Source: Arthrobacter bambusae
GTDB taxonomy: Bacteria > Actinomycetota > Actinomycetes > Actinomycetales > Micrococcaceae
NCBI RefSeq assembly: GCF_030812595.1
Contig: NZ_JAUSSZ010000001.1
Coordinates: 664,214 to 728,213 of the forward strand
Length of the DNA: 64,000 bases
Direction of reading: 5' to 3'
Made by a program: the position numbers and the translations under genes
The notes under the pieces: model-generated
What the model saw: the letters and a program-made list of their open reading frames with translations, nothing else
What the model was told of the DNA's origin: nothing
Database searches by the model: none
Part shown: positions 31,394-41,518 of the stretch, in pieces
How positions within the stretch are numbered: position 1 is the first letter of the stretch
Layout: each line of letters opens with the position of its first letter

Positions 31394-34291
31394 TCAGGAA
31401 ACGTTGGAGTACGCGACGACGCCGCGGCGGACCAGATCGATCGCTTCGCGGCATATTTTGATTTGCCGCCGTTCGAGTCCTGGAATCTTGGCCAACTGGT
31501 CCAACAGGTCGATCACCTGCTTCGCCCATCGCACAAAGTCGCCTGCGGCGAGGTCCGTGCCGCTGAGGACCTCTTGAAGATGGCGCCCCTTCGCCCATTT
31601 GAAGATGGGCCAGACGAGTCCGAGCTCCGGCTCGGCGGTCAACGGCAGCCTGTTCTTGTCTTCGATGTCCTCCAGCGCCGACCACTCACGCACCACGATG
31701 TCCACGGACGTTTCGAGGGACACAGACGGCATTTTGGGTCGCAAACCGCGGTCGTCGCGCTTGGCTTGGTAGACCATCGTGCTGGCCAGCGCGGCCATCT
31801 CGGCGGCATCGAGGTCCTTGATGGCCCCTTGGCGTATCGATTGGGAGATCAGCAGGTCTTTCTCGCCATAGATGCGGCGCAAGCGCTGGCCGTCCGCGCT
31901 GATGGTGACGTGGCCAGCGTCGGAAGTCTGGAGGTAACCGCAGCCGGCGAGGACGTCGCACACGCGGTCGAACGTCTTGGCGATCGTGTTGGTGCGGCCC
32001 TGTATCTGCCGGACGAGCCCATCGGTTTCATGGCGCAGTTTCCACCAGCGTTCAGCCCAGCGGGCATGGTCCTCGCGCTCGCTGCAGCCGTGGCAAGGGT
32101 GGGCACGCAGTGCACGGCGGAGGTCCGCGATCTTCTTTTCCTGGTCCGGCATGTAGCGGGCGCGGCCAAAGTCCTCGCTCCGGTTCGTCCCCCGGGCCGG
32201 CGGACGTCCCTCGCGCACGGCATTCCGCATGGCAGAGGCCAGATCACGACGGGATTTGGGCAGCTTCGCGTTGAACGACTTGGGAATCCGGATCCAGGAC
32301 ACAGGGGCAACCGGTCCTTCGACTTCGTGGGCACCGATCCGGTGCAGTTGGTTGTCCTCCGTAAGGACCGCGGGGCGCGGTTCACGCGACTCCGGATCGG
32401 CGTTGAGCACGACGGCGTAACCCGGCGTGCGTCCGCCCGGAACCTTGACGATGTCGCCGGGCATGAGCCGGGCCAGGGAGTCCACGGTCAGGGATTTACG
32501 GGCCCGCGAGGTGCTCCGCGAGGCAAATTGCTCCGCATCGCTCAGGTCCCGCCGGAGTTTGGCGTACTCGGTGAAGTCGCCGAGGTGGCACTTCATGGCT
32601 TCCGCATAACCGGCCAGAGACTCTTCGCGGCTTCGAACCTGCCGGGCCAAGCCCACCACGGAACGGTCGGCCTGGAACTGGGCGAACGACGATTCGAGGA
32701 TCTGCCGTGCCCGGGGCCGGCCGAACTGGGCAATCAAGTTGATGCTCATGTTGTAGGTAGGCCGGAAGCTTGAGTTGAGCGGATAGGTGCGCCGCGAAGC
32801 GAGGCCGGCGACGGCTGCGGGATCAGTGCCCGGTTGCCAAAGGACCACCGCGTGGCCTTCGACGTCGATTCCGCGCCGTCCCGCGCGGCCGGTCAACTGG
32901 GTGTACTCCCCCGCTGTGATGTTGACATGGGCTTCGCCGTTGAACTTGTCGAGCTTCTCCAGGACGACGCAGCGGGCAGGCATGTTGACACCCAACGCGA
33001 GGGTCTCCGTCGCGAAAACGGCCTTCACAAGGCCCTCGGCGAAGAGCGTCTCCACGACTTCCTTGAACGTCGGCAGCAAGCCGGCATGGTGGGCGGCGAG
33101 CCCGCGGAGCAGGCCGTCACGCCAGCTCCAAAAACCGAGGACATCGAGGTCGTCGGCGGGAATCTCGCGGCACGCCTCATCCACCCGGGACGCGATGATT
33201 TGTTGTTCGCGTTCGGTCGTGAGCCACAGACCGGCGGCGGCACACTGCGCGACTGCCCCGTCGCAGCCCGCGCGGGAGAAGATGAAGGTGATGGCGGGAA
33301 GCAGTCCTTGGCGGTCCAGGCTCGCAATGACCTGGGGCCGGCTGGCCTTGCGCACCGGGCTGCGATGCTCCCCGGCGCTATTGTCCCGCTGGCGGTCCTG
33401 CCGGCGGCGACTGCGTCCGCCATGGCCGAAGCGGCCGCGGAAGTTCATCTGGCTTTCCGCCCGCGCCATGGAAAGCAGCTCCGGGTTGACCTCGAATTCC
33501 CGCTGCAGGGGATTCCGCTCCTGCTCCCGCGCTGCCTCCGGTGCGGACGGTTTGCCGTCCGGCGCTTCTGGAGCGATCTCGTCAAAGGTTGTATCGCCAG
33601 CGAAAAGATCGACGATCTCACGCCCCACCATGACGTGCTGCCACAAGGGAACGGGACGGTGTTCGGAAACAATCACGTCGGTGTGCCCGCGCACTGTATC
33701 CAGCCACGCGCCAAACTCCTCCGCGTTGGACACCGTGGCGCTGAGGGAAACCACTTGCACCTCGCTGGGCAGGTGGATGATCACCTCTTCCCAGACTGCG
33801 CCGCGGAAGCGGTCTGCCAAGTAATGGACCTCGTCCATCACCACGTAGCCAAGGTCCCCCAGGGTGTCCGAGTCCGCGTACAGCATGTTCCTCAGTACCT
33901 CGGTGGTCATCACCACAATCGGAGCTTCGCCGTTGATGGTGGTGTCACCGGTCAGGAGTCCGACGTTTGAGGCGCCATATTTCGCCGAGAGTTCCGAGAA
34001 CTTCTGGTTGCTTAGGGCTTTGATCGGCGTTGTATAAAACGCCTTGAGCCCGCGTTCGAGCGCGAGGTAGATTGCGAACTCGCCAACGATTGTCTTCCCG
34101 GCCCCCGTGGGCGCCGCAACGAGCACTCCTTTGCCTTCCTGGAGCGAACGGCACGCCTCACGCTGGAAATCGTCAAGTTCGAACTCCAGCGACCGGGCAA
34201 ATGTACCGAGATAGGTCTTCGACTCAGCACTCCGCTGCGCTGCGGCTTGAAAGGCTTCTGAGGGCGAAAGAGCCCCTGAATTGGAGGACAT
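31394..34291 (-). CDS. helY: HelY/Ski2-like DEAD/DEAH-box RNA helicase
   Basis: 965 residues. Motif I APTGAGKT (about 58-65), motif Ia TTPIKALSNQK, motif II DEVHYL (DEVH), SAT in LSATVSN, motif VI QLTGRAGRRGID. An internal Ser/Arg-rich linker (GHGGRSRRRQDRQRDN region) and a C-terminal helical DSHCT-like domain follow. This is the Ski2/Mtr4 superfamily, in Actinobacteria called HelY, implicated in RNA processing. Adjacent tatC-tatA repeat the order Rv2092c-Rv2094c. Confidence 0.92.
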   Translation of the reverse strand: MSSNSGALSPSEAFQAAAQRSAESKTYLGTFARSLEFELDDFQREACRSLQEGKGVLVAAPTGAGKTIVGEFAIYLALERGLKAFYTTPIKALSNQKFSELSAKYGASNVGLLTGDTTINGEAPIVVMTTEVLRNMLYADSDTLGDLGYVVMDEVHYLADRFRGAVWEEVIIHLPSEVQVVSLSATVSNAEEFGAWLDTVRGHTDVIVSEHRPVPLWQHVMVGREIVDLFAGDTTFDEIAPEAPDGKPSAPEAAREQERNPLQREFEVNPELLSMARAESQMNFRGRFGHGGRSRRRQDRQRDNSAGEHRSPVRKASRPQVIASLDRQGLLPAITFIFSRAGCDGAVAQCAAAGLWLTTEREQQIIASRVDEACREIPADDLDVLGFWSWRDGLLRGLAAHHAGLLPTFKEVVETLFAEGLVKAVFATETLALGVNMPARCVVLEKLDKFNGEAHVNITAGEYTQLTGRAGRRGIDVEGHAVVLWQPGTDPAAVAGLASRRTYPLNSSFRPTYNMSINLIAQFGRPRARQILESSFAQFQADRSVVGLARQVRSREESLAGYAEAMKCHLGDFTEYAKLRRDLSDAEQFASRSTSRARKSLTVDSLARLMPGDIVKVPGGRTPGYAVVLNADPESREPRPAVLTEDNQLHRIGAHEVEGPVAPVSWIRIPKSFNAKLPKSRRDLASAMRNAVREGRPPARGTNRSEDFGRARYMPDQEKKIADLRRALRAHPCHGCSEREDHARWAERWWKLRHETDGLVRQIQGRTNTIAKTFDRVCDVLAGCGYLQTSDAGHVTISADGQRLRRIYGEKDLLISQSIRQGAIKDLDAAEMAALASTMVYQAKRDDRGLRPKMPSVSLETSVDIVVREWSALEDIEDKNRLPLTAEPELGLVWPIFKWAKGRHLQEVLSGTDLAAGDFVRWAKQVIDLLDQLAKIPGLERRQIKICREAIDLVRRGVVAYSNVS

Positions 34292-34315
34292 GCTTCAAGC
34301 CTAGTGGCCGGGAGA

Positions 34316-35152
34316 CTACAGATTCTCCAGATCGGAAGCAGGTGTGGCTATGTCGGCCGTGGCATCGGTCTCAGCGGCGATCTTCGCCTGATGGCGTGCG
34401 CGCCGTTTGTCGTTCAGCATGCAGAGCCCGATCGCGGCGAAGAAGAGTGCAAGAAGGGGCCCGGCGAGCATGAACATCGACAATGCGTCCGCACCGGGCG
34501 CGGCAACGGCCGCCAGGACGAACACGAGGAAGACGGTGATGCGCCAGGCTTTGAGGATGGTCCTGCCACTCAAGACGCCAGCCATGTTGACGCCGACCAA
34601 CACGACCGGCACGAGGAACGCAAGGCCCAGGAAAAGAAGCATGTGCGTGGCGAACGTCAGGTACTGGGATGCGTCGATGTTGTTGGCACCGTTTTGCGGC
34701 GTGAACTGCAGCAGTGCACGCACCACGTTCGGGATGACCGTCCACGCGACATAGACACCGGCCAGGAACAACGGCACCGCGGCAGCCATGTACCCGAGTG
34801 TGTAGCGTCGCTCTTTGCTGGTCAGGCCAGGGGTAATGAAGGCCCACACTTGGTAGATCCAGATGGGACTGGAGAGCACCAACCCGATTTGGATGGCAAT
34901 ACGGAACTTGAAGTCGAATGGATCCCCGACGCTCGCAAAGTTCAGGACCGCGGTTCGTTTGGTCTCCTGGGCGATCTTGATCAACGGATCCGACAGGCTA
35001 TTGACCACGGGCTCATAGAGGAACCACCCTGCCACTGCGCCCAGGAGAACGCCGACGGCAGACTTGATCAGCCGGTTCTTGAGCTCCTTCAGGTGGTCTA
35101 GGAGCGCCATCCGCCCTTCGGGGTTGGCTTTGCGGCCCGTCTTCGTTGCCAC
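34316..35152 (-). CDS. tatC: Sec-independent protein translocase TatC
   Basis: 278 residues with six membrane helices and the TatC signature near the N-terminus (MALLDHLKELKNRLIKSAVG). TatC receives twin-arginine signal peptides and forms the core of the folded-protein export channel. Start GTG/ATG is 6 bases after the tatA stop, so the two form an operon. A charged C-terminus (KRRARHQAKIAAETDA) extends beyond the last helix. Confidence 0.95.
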   Translation of the reverse strand: MATKTGRKANPEGRMALLDHLKELKNRLIKSAVGVLLGAVAGWFLYEPVVNSLSDPLIKIAQETKRTAVLNFASVGDPFDFKFRIAIQIGLVLSSPIWIYQVWAFITPGLTSKERRYTLGYMAAAVPLFLAGVYVAWTVIPNVVRALLQFTPQNGANNIDASQYLTFATHMLLFLGLAFLVPVVLVGVNMAGVLSGRTILKAWRITVFLVFVLAAVAAPGADALSMFMLAGPLLALFFAAIGLCMLNDKRRARHQAKIAAETDATADIATPASDLENL

Positions 35153-35158
35153 TACTGC

Positions 35159-35425
35159 TTAGCTACGGGTTGCGGGCGGAACGTCAGTGTCGTTGCCGCT
35201 CTTGTTCGCTTCCGGGTGGTTGACCACTCGGCCTTCAACGGGGTCCGTCTCGTCCTTGGCCGCGGGCTTGCCGTCGTTCTTCATTTCCTTGACTTCGGAT
35301 CGGATGATGCGCATCGACTGGCCGAGGCTACGCGCCATGGCGGGCAGCTTGGGTGCGGCAAACAGCAGCAGGGCCACGATGATGATAATGACAATTGGCC
35401 AAGGGCCATCAAATAGTCGTCCCAC
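35159..35425 (-). CDS. tatA: Twin-arginine translocase subunit TatA
   Basis: 88 residues: short N-terminal helix (WPIVIIIIVALLLFAAPKLP), hinge, amphipathic helix (MARSLGQSMRIIRSEVKEM), and an acidic, disordered tail. FGAPKLP is the usual junction; here it is FAAPKLP. TatA oligomerises to form the export pore with TatC. AAGGACTTCCC lies upstream of the ATG. Confidence 0.93.
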   Translation of the reverse strand: MGRLFDGPWPIVIIIIVALLLFAAPKLPAMARSLGQSMRIIRSEVKEMKNDGKPAAKDETDPVEGRVVNHPEANKSGNDTDVPPATRS

Positions 35426-35457
35426 GGGAAGTCCTTTCGTTGGAATACATCCTACGT

Positions 35458-35808
35458 CTAACTGATTTCGATGTCGTGCAGAGACTGGGGTTGGCCCCGT
35501 TCTGCTTTGCGCTTCACGCGCTTTTGGCGACGCGCTTCCTGGCGGGAGGCCTTGGCCGTCACGTAATCATGTCGCATCTGTTCCGGTGAGGCAAAAACAG
35601 CCGCACCGAACGGTTTCGCCGGGGCCCCGCCGTCGTCGTCGGCCGGTGCCGGGAAATGCGGGCGCGACCCGAACGCCTCCCCCACGGCATTCAGTTCACG
35701 CACCGTGGCCATGAACTTCCGGAAAAGCCGGACGCCCAGCAGGACATAGCAAAGCAGCGATACCGCAATCAGTGCGACCCACAGAAGGATCCAGGACCAC
35801 CAAGGCAT
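35458..35808 (-). CDS. Conserved hypothetical single-helix membrane protein
   Basis: 116 residues. N-terminal helix (WSWILLWVALIAVSLLCYVLLGVRLF), a region with FMATVRELNAVGEAF, and a basic Lys/Arg/Gln-rich C-terminal tail (ASRQEARRQKRVKRKAERG). Sits between pafBC and tatA in the same direction; the order suggests co-transcription with pafBC, 9 bases away. Function unknown. Confidence 0.75.
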   Translation of the reverse strand: MPWWSWILLWVALIAVSLLCYVLLGVRLFRKFMATVRELNAVGEAFGSRPHFPAPADDDGGAPAKPFGAAVFASPEQMRHDYVTAKASRQEARRQKRVKRKAERGQPQSLHDIEIS

Positions 35809-35817
35809 TTGAGTAGT

Positions 35818-37854
35818 CTAACCAGCCTTCACGGTTTGTATCGGGTCCAGTTGCTTGTACTGCTGGAGGGCCGCTGCTATCCACGCTTCGGAAGTGCCCG
35901 CCAACTCAGTGGGCTGCAAAATCCGGACCGCGCCGCCGTGCTGCGCAACGAACATCGGTAACCAGTCCGCATTTCCGAACCGGACCTCGGCGATCATGCC
36001 GCCGTCGGGAAGCATGGCCGTCCGCTCAGCATAGTAGTCATCCGCCAGCCCGAGGCCCTGCCGGGTCAATTGGAGGATGACGACGACATCGTCGTCGTTG
36101 GGTGTGTACAGCTTCACCGGAACGCCGCCCTCGGCGCCCGCAGTCGTGGAAACCGGACGTCCGTTGGGCGCGATCTCCTCGATGCGGTCCAGGCGGAAGT
36201 TCCGCAGTCCGGCCTTGCTATGGCAATACGCCTCGAAATACCAGGTGTTGTCCAAGGAATAGAGCCGGAAAGGGTCCACGTCGCGTTCGGAGACGGAGTC
36301 GCGCTGCTGGGACAAGTAACGAAGCCGCAGTTGATGGCCCGACTGGATCGCCCGGGTGATGGTGTTGAAGGCCCCTGCGTCGGCCGGGGTGACGGGCGGC
36401 CCGGCGACGGCCGCCGCCAAACGGCCGGCCTCCCCCGCCGCGCCGGTGAGCTTCAGTGTCACCGACTCGAGGGCGTTACTCTGCTCGTCCTCTGACATTC
36501 CTGCCTGGGCGGGAAGTCCACCCAGGGTCGCCAGGCCCGTCAGGAGCGCGCAAGCCTCGTCAACGCTGAAGCGGATGGGGCGGTTGAGCTCGAGGTGCTC
36601 GCGGATAAACACGTGCTCGTTTTCCCAATCGATATCGAACAAATCGTCCGGGTAGCCTTCCGGCCGGCCGGAGCAAATCAGTATCGTCAGGTCATCCACC
36701 AGCTCTTTGCGGGTGACACCGAAGCGGTCGGCCACCTCCTGGATGGGCAGGCCCTGGTTGTGCACGAGGAAGGGGACCAGCTGCAGCATGCGGTTGAGTT
36801 GGTCTTCCGAGGTCCGCTTGCGGGCACGCGGCAGCGGTCCGACGCCGGGGAAGCGGACTTCGACGGCGGGGCTTGAGGCGAACGCGGCGGCGGCTTGGAG
36901 CCGGCGGATCACGGCGTCGCGTAGCTCGGGAGGCCCGGCCACGTGGACGTGGGGACCATAGGAGGCCAGTTCTTCGGCGAGCAGCTCGCTGTCACGGAAC
37001 GGCACGGAGAGGCGGTCCCTGCCCGGCTGGGCGCCGTTGGTGCCACTGGCCCCGGAGAGGGTCACCGCACGCTTGCGAAGACCCAGCAAACGGCCTTCAG
37101 CGACGTCCAGGAGGGCCTCCTGCAGGGGAAGTTCGCGGAGGCTGTCCAGTTCGGCGCGGGTGTTGAACCCCGCGGGTATCTCGCAGTGATGCCCGGTCTC
37201 GACCTTGACGTCGCTCGTCATCCGGGACAGCCGGTAAAACCGTTTCGCGTTCCGAACCCGGTCGAAGCCCACCAGGTACCACTGGCCGAATCGGCTCCCG
37301 AGGCCCCACGGTTCCACCATGCGTCGTTCGTCTTTGCCGGTGCTCGCGGCACGGTAGCCGAAACTCACGGGGTGCTGGCCGTTCATGGCCGCGATGATGT
37401 CGTCGAAAGCCTGGCCGGCGGGCTTGATGCGGGGTTGGACGCCTGCAGGGAGTTCGACGTCGGCAAGGTCGCCGGAAGCCTGGAGTTTCCGCAGGGCGCT
37501 TGCGGCCGCCGAGCCGAGAGCCGCGCGTTCCCACAGCTGGGCGGCCAGCAGCAGCACCGTCCCCTCGGCCGGAGTCAGGTGCACATCCGGCAGGCGATTG
37601 GATTCCTTGCCGATGCGGTAGCGGGTCGAAGCGGGATCGTCCGAGCCGAATCCGTGGTCAAGGAGCGTTTCGATATCGAAGCCGAACTGCTTCAGGTCTG
37701 CCTTGTCCCGCTCAAACATGCGTCCGAATGCGACGTCGCTGGCGGCGGCGTCGTGATAGACCTTCTCCCTGAGAACGGCCCGGGACAAGCCGTATTTTGT
37801 GTTGAGTAGGGCGATCAACAAGTTCAGGAGTCGTTCGGTACGTGATGCGGACAC
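35818..37854 (-). CDS. pafBC: Fused PafB-PafC WYL-domain transcriptional activator
   Basis: 678 residues. GTG 37852-37854 is chosen over an ATG 30 bases upstream because SASRTERLLNLLIALLNTKY is the usual PafB start and TAGTAAC precedes it. Two HTH-WYL units are fused end to end: N-terminal half (HTH to about 80, WYL around 160-220) and C-terminal half beginning near 345 with NRMLQLVPFLVHNQGLPIQE and a second WYL with LRLRYLSQQRD. In mycobacteria these are separate genes whose products pair to activate DNA-repair genes after damage, responding to single-stranded DNA. The fusion is the notable feature. Confidence 0.9.
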   Translation of the reverse strand: MSASRTERLLNLLIALLNTKYGLSRAVLREKVYHDAAASDVAFGRMFERDKADLKQFGFDIETLLDHGFGSDDPASTRYRIGKESNRLPDVHLTPAEGTVLLLAAQLWERAALGSAAASALRKLQASGDLADVELPAGVQPRIKPAGQAFDDIIAAMNGQHPVSFGYRAASTGKDERRMVEPWGLGSRFGQWYLVGFDRVRNAKRFYRLSRMTSDVKVETGHHCEIPAGFNTRAELDSLRELPLQEALLDVAEGRLLGLRKRAVTLSGASGTNGAQPGRDRLSVPFRDSELLAEELASYGPHVHVAGPPELRDAVIRRLQAAAAFASSPAVEVRFPGVGPLPRARKRTSEDQLNRMLQLVPFLVHNQGLPIQEVADRFGVTRKELVDDLTILICSGRPEGYPDDLFDIDWENEHVFIREHLELNRPIRFSVDEACALLTGLATLGGLPAQAGMSEDEQSNALESVTLKLTGAAGEAGRLAAAVAGPPVTPADAGAFNTITRAIQSGHQLRLRYLSQQRDSVSERDVDPFRLYSLDNTWYFEAYCHSKAGLRNFRLDRIEEIAPNGRPVSTTAGAEGGVPVKLYTPNDDDVVVILQLTRQGLGLADDYYAERTAMLPDGGMIAEVRFGNADWLPMFVAQHGGAVRILQPTELAGTSEAWIAAALQQYKQLDPIQTVKAG

Positions 37855-37888
37855 GCTTGCTACGTTACTAAATTCCTCCGGCAATGGC

Positions 37889-37935
37889 GGAAGGCGCGTC
37901 TACGACCGGATTTCTCCGGCGCAGACGCGCCTTCC
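37889..37935. terminator. Hairpin between FKBP and pafBC genes
   Basis: Perfect 13-bp arms GGAAGGCGCGTCT (37889-37901) and AGACGCGCCTTCC (37923-37935) just after the FKBP stop. No T-run follows on the minus strand, so termination is probable but may be partial. Confidence 0.6.
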
Positions 37936-37948
37936 CATGCTGCGAAAC

Positions 37949-38344
37949 CTAGCGGACTGCTACGAGGTCCACCACGAAGATCAGGGCTTCGTTGGGCTTG
38001 ATGGCTCCGCCTGCGCCGCGGGAGCCGTAGGCAAGCTCGGAGGGAATCTCCAGGCGGCGGCGACCGCCGACCTTCATGCCAAGCAGACCCTGGTCCCAGC
38101 CCTGGATGACCTGGCCGACGCCCACGCGGAAGTCCAGCGGTGCGCCACGGCCCCAGGATGCGTCGAATTCTTCGCCGGTGGACCAAGCAACGCCAACGTA
38201 GTGGGTGGAGACGGTGTCGCCGGCCTTAGCCTCGGCGCCGTCACCGACGATGATGTCCTTGATAACGAGTTCCGTGGGGACCTCGCCCTCCGGGAAGTCG
38301 ATCTCCGGCTTCGTGCGGTCGTAATCGCGCTGACCAAATGACAT
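37949..38344 (-). CDS. FKBP-type peptidyl-prolyl isomerase (cytosolic)
   Basis: 131 residues, one FKBP domain without signal peptide: DTVSTHYVGVAWSTGEEFDA, FRVGVGQVIQGWDQGLLGMK, GGRRRLEIPSELAYG and LIFVVDLVAV. The residues lining the FK506 pocket (Y, F, D, VIxGW, Y) are retained. It accelerates prolyl isomerisation in folding. Upstream is a second, exported FKBP gene. Confidence 0.92.
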   Translation of the reverse strand: MSFGQRDYDRTKPEIDFPEGEVPTELVIKDIIVGDGAEAKAGDTVSTHYVGVAWSTGEEFDASWGRGAPLDFRVGVGQVIQGWDQGLLGMKVGGRRRLEIPSELAYGSRGAGGAIKPNEALIFVVDLVAVR

Positions 38345-38394
38345 GGGTACTCCTCTATTTCATGGGGACGGTGTTTCGGAGGGTTGCGGAAAAG

Positions 38395-39333
38395 TTACTG
38401 CGCGCCGAGGATGTCGACGACGAAGACCAGATCGCCCGCGGGCTGGCCCTGGGCTGCTGCCCCGTCGCCATACGCGAGGCTCTTGGGGATGACCAAGAGG
38501 ACCCGGGAGCCGACGGTCTTACCAGTCAGGCCCTGCGTCCAGCCCTTGATGACGCCGTTCAGCGCGAAGCTGGCGGTCTGGCCCTTGTCGTAACTGGAGT
38601 CGAACTTCTTGCCGTCAGCCAAGGTGACGCCGACGTAGTTGACCGTGAGGGTGTCCGTTTCCTTGACGACTGCGCCCTTGCCCTTGATGAGGTCCTGGGA
38701 GACCAGGGCCTGCGGGGCCTTCGCGCCGTCAACGGAAATCTGCGGAGCTCCCTTGTCGTCGACCTTCACCGTGGGGAGGCCGGCAGGCGGAGTCACGGTG
38801 TCACCCTCGGGCTTGTCCAGGGGCTTGACCGCGTCCTTGACGCCAGTGACCTTGAAAACCACCAGCTGGGATGACGTTGCCGCTGCTTCAGCTGACGCCG
38901 GAGTGCCGGGGACGGCGAAAGCGATATCTGCGCCCACCTTCGCGCCGACAAGGGCGTTATAGAGCACAGCGCTGCCAGTCTTGAGCTGGTCGTTCAGTTC
39001 GACGGGCTGGGAACCGGTCGGGAAAGTGTCTTCGAGGGTCTTGCCGTCCTTGCCGTCGACGGCAATATAGGTGATCTGCGCCACCTGGCCGGCCTTAACC
39101 TTGTCGCCGGTGCCGTCGCTGACCATCTTGATGGTTGGCTGCGTCACATCCAGCGGCTTGTTGAATTCCAGGCCGGGTGCCTTCTTGTCTCCATTGTCGG
39201 AGACCTTGAGGGAATCCAGCTTGGCTACGTCGCCGGCGGACTGACTGGTGGGCTCCGGAGCTGCTGCCGGGCTACCGCCGCAGGCGGTGAGCAGCAGGAG
39301 GCCGGGGATAAGAATTGCTAGTAGACGTCGCAC
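38395..39333 (-). CDS. FKBP-type isomerase lipoprotein
   Basis: 312 residues. Lipoprotein signal peptide with lipobox LLTAC (Cys18) and a Ser/Ala/Pro linker. Two FKBP-like domains: the first (about 65-175, VKAGQVAQITYIAVDGKDGK) is diverged; the second (about 195-310, DTLTVNYVGVTLADGKKFDS, GVIKGWTQGLTGK, LLVIPKSLAYG) is canonical. Anchored outside the membrane, it likely folds exported proteins. 50 bases separate it from the cytosolic FKBP gene. Confidence 0.9.
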   Translation of the reverse strand: MRRLLAILIPGLLLLTACGGSPAAAPEPTSQSAGDVAKLDSLKVSDNGDKKAPGLEFNKPLDVTQPTIKMVSDGTGDKVKAGQVAQITYIAVDGKDGKTLEDTFPTGSQPVELNDQLKTGSAVLYNALVGAKVGADIAFAVPGTPASAEAAATSSQLVVFKVTGVKDAVKPLDKPEGDTVTPPAGLPTVKVDDKGAPQISVDGAKAPQALVSQDLIKGKGAVVKETDTLTVNYVGVTLADGKKFDSSYDKGQTASFALNGVIKGWTQGLTGKTVGSRVLLVIPKSLAYGDGAAAQGQPAGDLVFVVDILGAQ

Positions 39334-39443
39334 AAATTGAACTTTCGTCGGGGCAAAAGGAGGGCATGGACGGGCCAGGCCCGGCCATGCGCGTAGCGGC
39401 CAGTTAAATGGCCAACCTCCAGACTAGCCGGTGAAGCTGGGAG

Positions 39444-40808
39444 TCAGCTCATCGAGTCCAGCAGGGCATCCACCCTTTCGTCGACGCTGCGGAAGGGATC
39501 CTTGCACAAAATCGTCTGGTGGGCACGGTCGTTCAATTTCAAATGGACCCAGTCCACAGTGTAGTCACGGCCGAGTTCCTGGGCGCGCCGGACGAAGTCG
39601 CCACGGAGTTTCGCTCGGGTGGTCTGCGGCGGAGCATCCACGGCGTCCTTGATATCCGTGTCGGCCACGAGGCGCCTCGCCGCACCCCGGGACTGGAGCA
39701 GGAAGAAAATCCCGCGCTTGCGCGAGATGTCGTGATAGGTGAGGTCCAGTTGCGCGATCCTCGGCGAGTCCAGGCCGATTCCATGGCGGCGCATGTATCC
39801 ATCCATCAGCTTCTTCTTGATGGCCCAGTCCACTTCCGTGTCTATTCCGCTGGTGTCGCCGCTGTCGATCGCGTCCAGGGTCCTCTCCCAGAGGTCCAGG
39901 ATGAGCGGTACATGCGGATTATGGGCTCCATTGGCTGCTACGAAAGCGCTGACCTTTGTCAGGTACTCACGTTGGATGTCCAGAGCCGTCAGTTGCCTGC
40001 CGTTGGCCAGGCGCACCAAGGCCTTACCGCTCAGATCGTGCGAGATTTCCCGGATGCTGCGGATCGGGTTCTCCATGCGCATGTCCCGCATGATCACTCC
40101 GGCCTCAACCATGCGTAGCAGCAGGTCCACCGTTCCCACCTTCAACAGGGCGGTGGTCTCGGACATGTTGGAATCGCCCACGATCACATGCAGGCGGCGG
40201 AAGAACTCCGCATCGGCGTGCGGCTCGTCACGGGTGTTGATGATGGGGCGGGATCTCGTCGTCGCGGAAGATACGCCTTCCCAAATGTGGTCGGCCCGTT
40301 GGGAGAACGCGAACGTGGCCCCATGGGGTGTCTTCAGGACCTTGCCTGCACCAGCGATCAGCTGCCGGGTGACAAGGAAGGGAATGAGGATCTCGGCGAG
40401 CCGCGAGAACTCACCCCGCCGCGGAATCAGGTAGTTTTCGTGGCTGCCGTAGGAATTGCCGGCCGAATCGGTGTTGTTCTTGAACAGGTAGACCGTTCCG
40501 TTGAATCCCTCGGCAGCAAGGCGCGCCTGTGCTTCGTCCACGAGGTCATCGAGAATGAGCTCCCCCGCGCGGTCGTGGGCGATCAGCTGCGCGAGGTCGT
40601 CGCATTCCGCAGTGGCGTACTCCGGGTGCGAGCCGACATCCAGGTACAGGCGCGAGCCATTCGTCAGGAAGACGTTGGAGGAACGTCCCCAACTCACAAC
40701 TTTGCGAAAGAGGTACCTGGCCACTTCCTCGGGAGCCAATGGCCGTGAGTCCGGGCTCGAATACGAAATCCCGAACTCCGTTTCTATCCCGAATATCCTC
40801 TTGTCCAT
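39444..40808 (-). CDS. pafA: Pup--protein ligase PafA
   Basis: 454 residues from ATG 40806-40808, one base after the prcA stop. Glutamine-synthetase-like fold: [12 protein letters not shown] (metal/ATP), catalytic Asp57 in [29 protein letters not shown] and the C-terminal PafA domain. It attaches the C-terminal Glu of Pup to Lys of target proteins with ATP. It lacks the extra Dop loop seen in Dop. Confidence 0.95.
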   Translation of the reverse strand: MDKRIFGIETEFGISYSSPDSRPLAPEEVARYLFRKVVSWGRSSNVFLTNGSRLYLDVGSHPEYATAECDDLAQLIAHDRAGELILDDLVDEAQARLAAEGFNGTVYLFKNNTDSAGNSYGSHENYLIPRRGEFSRLAEILIPFLVTRQLIAGAGKVLKTPHGATFAFSQRADHIWEGVSSATTRSRPIINTRDEPHADAEFFRRLHVIVGDSNMSETTALLKVGTVDLLLRMVEAGVIMRDMRMENPIRSIREISHDLSGKALVRLANGRQLTALDIQREYLTKVSAFVAANGAHNPHVPLILDLWERTLDAIDSGDTSGIDTEVDWAIKKKLMDGYMRRHGIGLDSPRIAQLDLTYHDISRKRGIFFLLQSRGAARRLVADTDIKDAVDAPPQTTRAKLRGDFVRRAQELGRDYTVDWVHLKLNDRAHQTILCKDPFRSVDERVDALLDSMS

Positions 40809-40809
40809 C

Positions 40810-41517
40810 TCAGGCCTCCCCTGCCAGCAGCTGCGTGATTTCTTCTGCCCGGAGACGCCGGAACGCACGCCGGGATCCGCGCCCGCTTTCCGGACTCCGG
40901 TCCAAGACCGCGGCCTCGACGGCGGTTCCGGGCAGGGCGTCCACTTCCTTGTCCGCGGCCAGGGCCTTGACCGCCAAACGCAGCGCGCCGGCCAGGTCGA
41001 GGTCAGCGTTCCAACCGCCGGCCACGGTTTCGGCTACTTGCTCGGCCAAACCGCCCATCACCACGAAACCGTTCTGGTCGGCAATCGAACCGTCGAAAGT
41101 CAGCCGATAAAGGTGGTCCTCGGACTGCGTGTGGCCCACCTCGGCTACTGCAAGCTCCACTTCGAACGGCTTTTGTTCCGCGGTGAACACTGCGCCAAGG
41201 CTCTGCGCATAGACGCTGGCCAGCCCGCGGGCCGTGACGTCCTCGCGATCGTATGAATAGCCGCGGACGTCGGCGTAGCGCACACCTGCTTGTCGAAGAC
41301 TTTCAAACTCGTTGTACTTGCCCACCGCGGCGAACGCGATTTTGTCGTAGATCTCACCGATCTTATGGAGCGAAGGCGAAGGGTTCTCCGCCACCAACGC
41401 GATGCCGTCCGCGCAACTGATCACGACGACGGAACGGCCGCGGGCGATGCCCTTCCGCGCGAAATCCGCGCGGTCCTTCATCAGCTGCTCGGGCGAAACA
41501 TAAAACTGCTGGGTCAT
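40810..41517 (-). CDS. prcA: Proteasome alpha subunit
   Basis: 235 residues; ATG at 41515-41517 is just before the prcB stop and gives the normal alpha start ([20 protein letters not shown]). Contains [20 protein letters not shown] and the alpha-type N-terminal gate helix. Non-catalytic ring subunit of the 20S core. Adjacent to prcB, one base apart. Confidence 0.95.
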   Translation of the reverse strand: MTQQFYVSPEQLMKDRADFARKGIARGRSVVVISCADGIALVAENPSPSLHKIGEIYDKIAFAAVGKYNEFESLRQAGVRYADVRGYSYDREDVTARGLASVYAQSLGAVFTAEQKPFEVELAVAEVGHTQSEDHLYRLTFDGSIADQNGFVVMGGLAEQVAETVAGGWNADLDLAGALRLAVKALAADKEVDALPGTAVEAAVLDRSPESGRGSRRAFRRLRAEEITQLLAGEA

Positions 41518-41518
41518 C

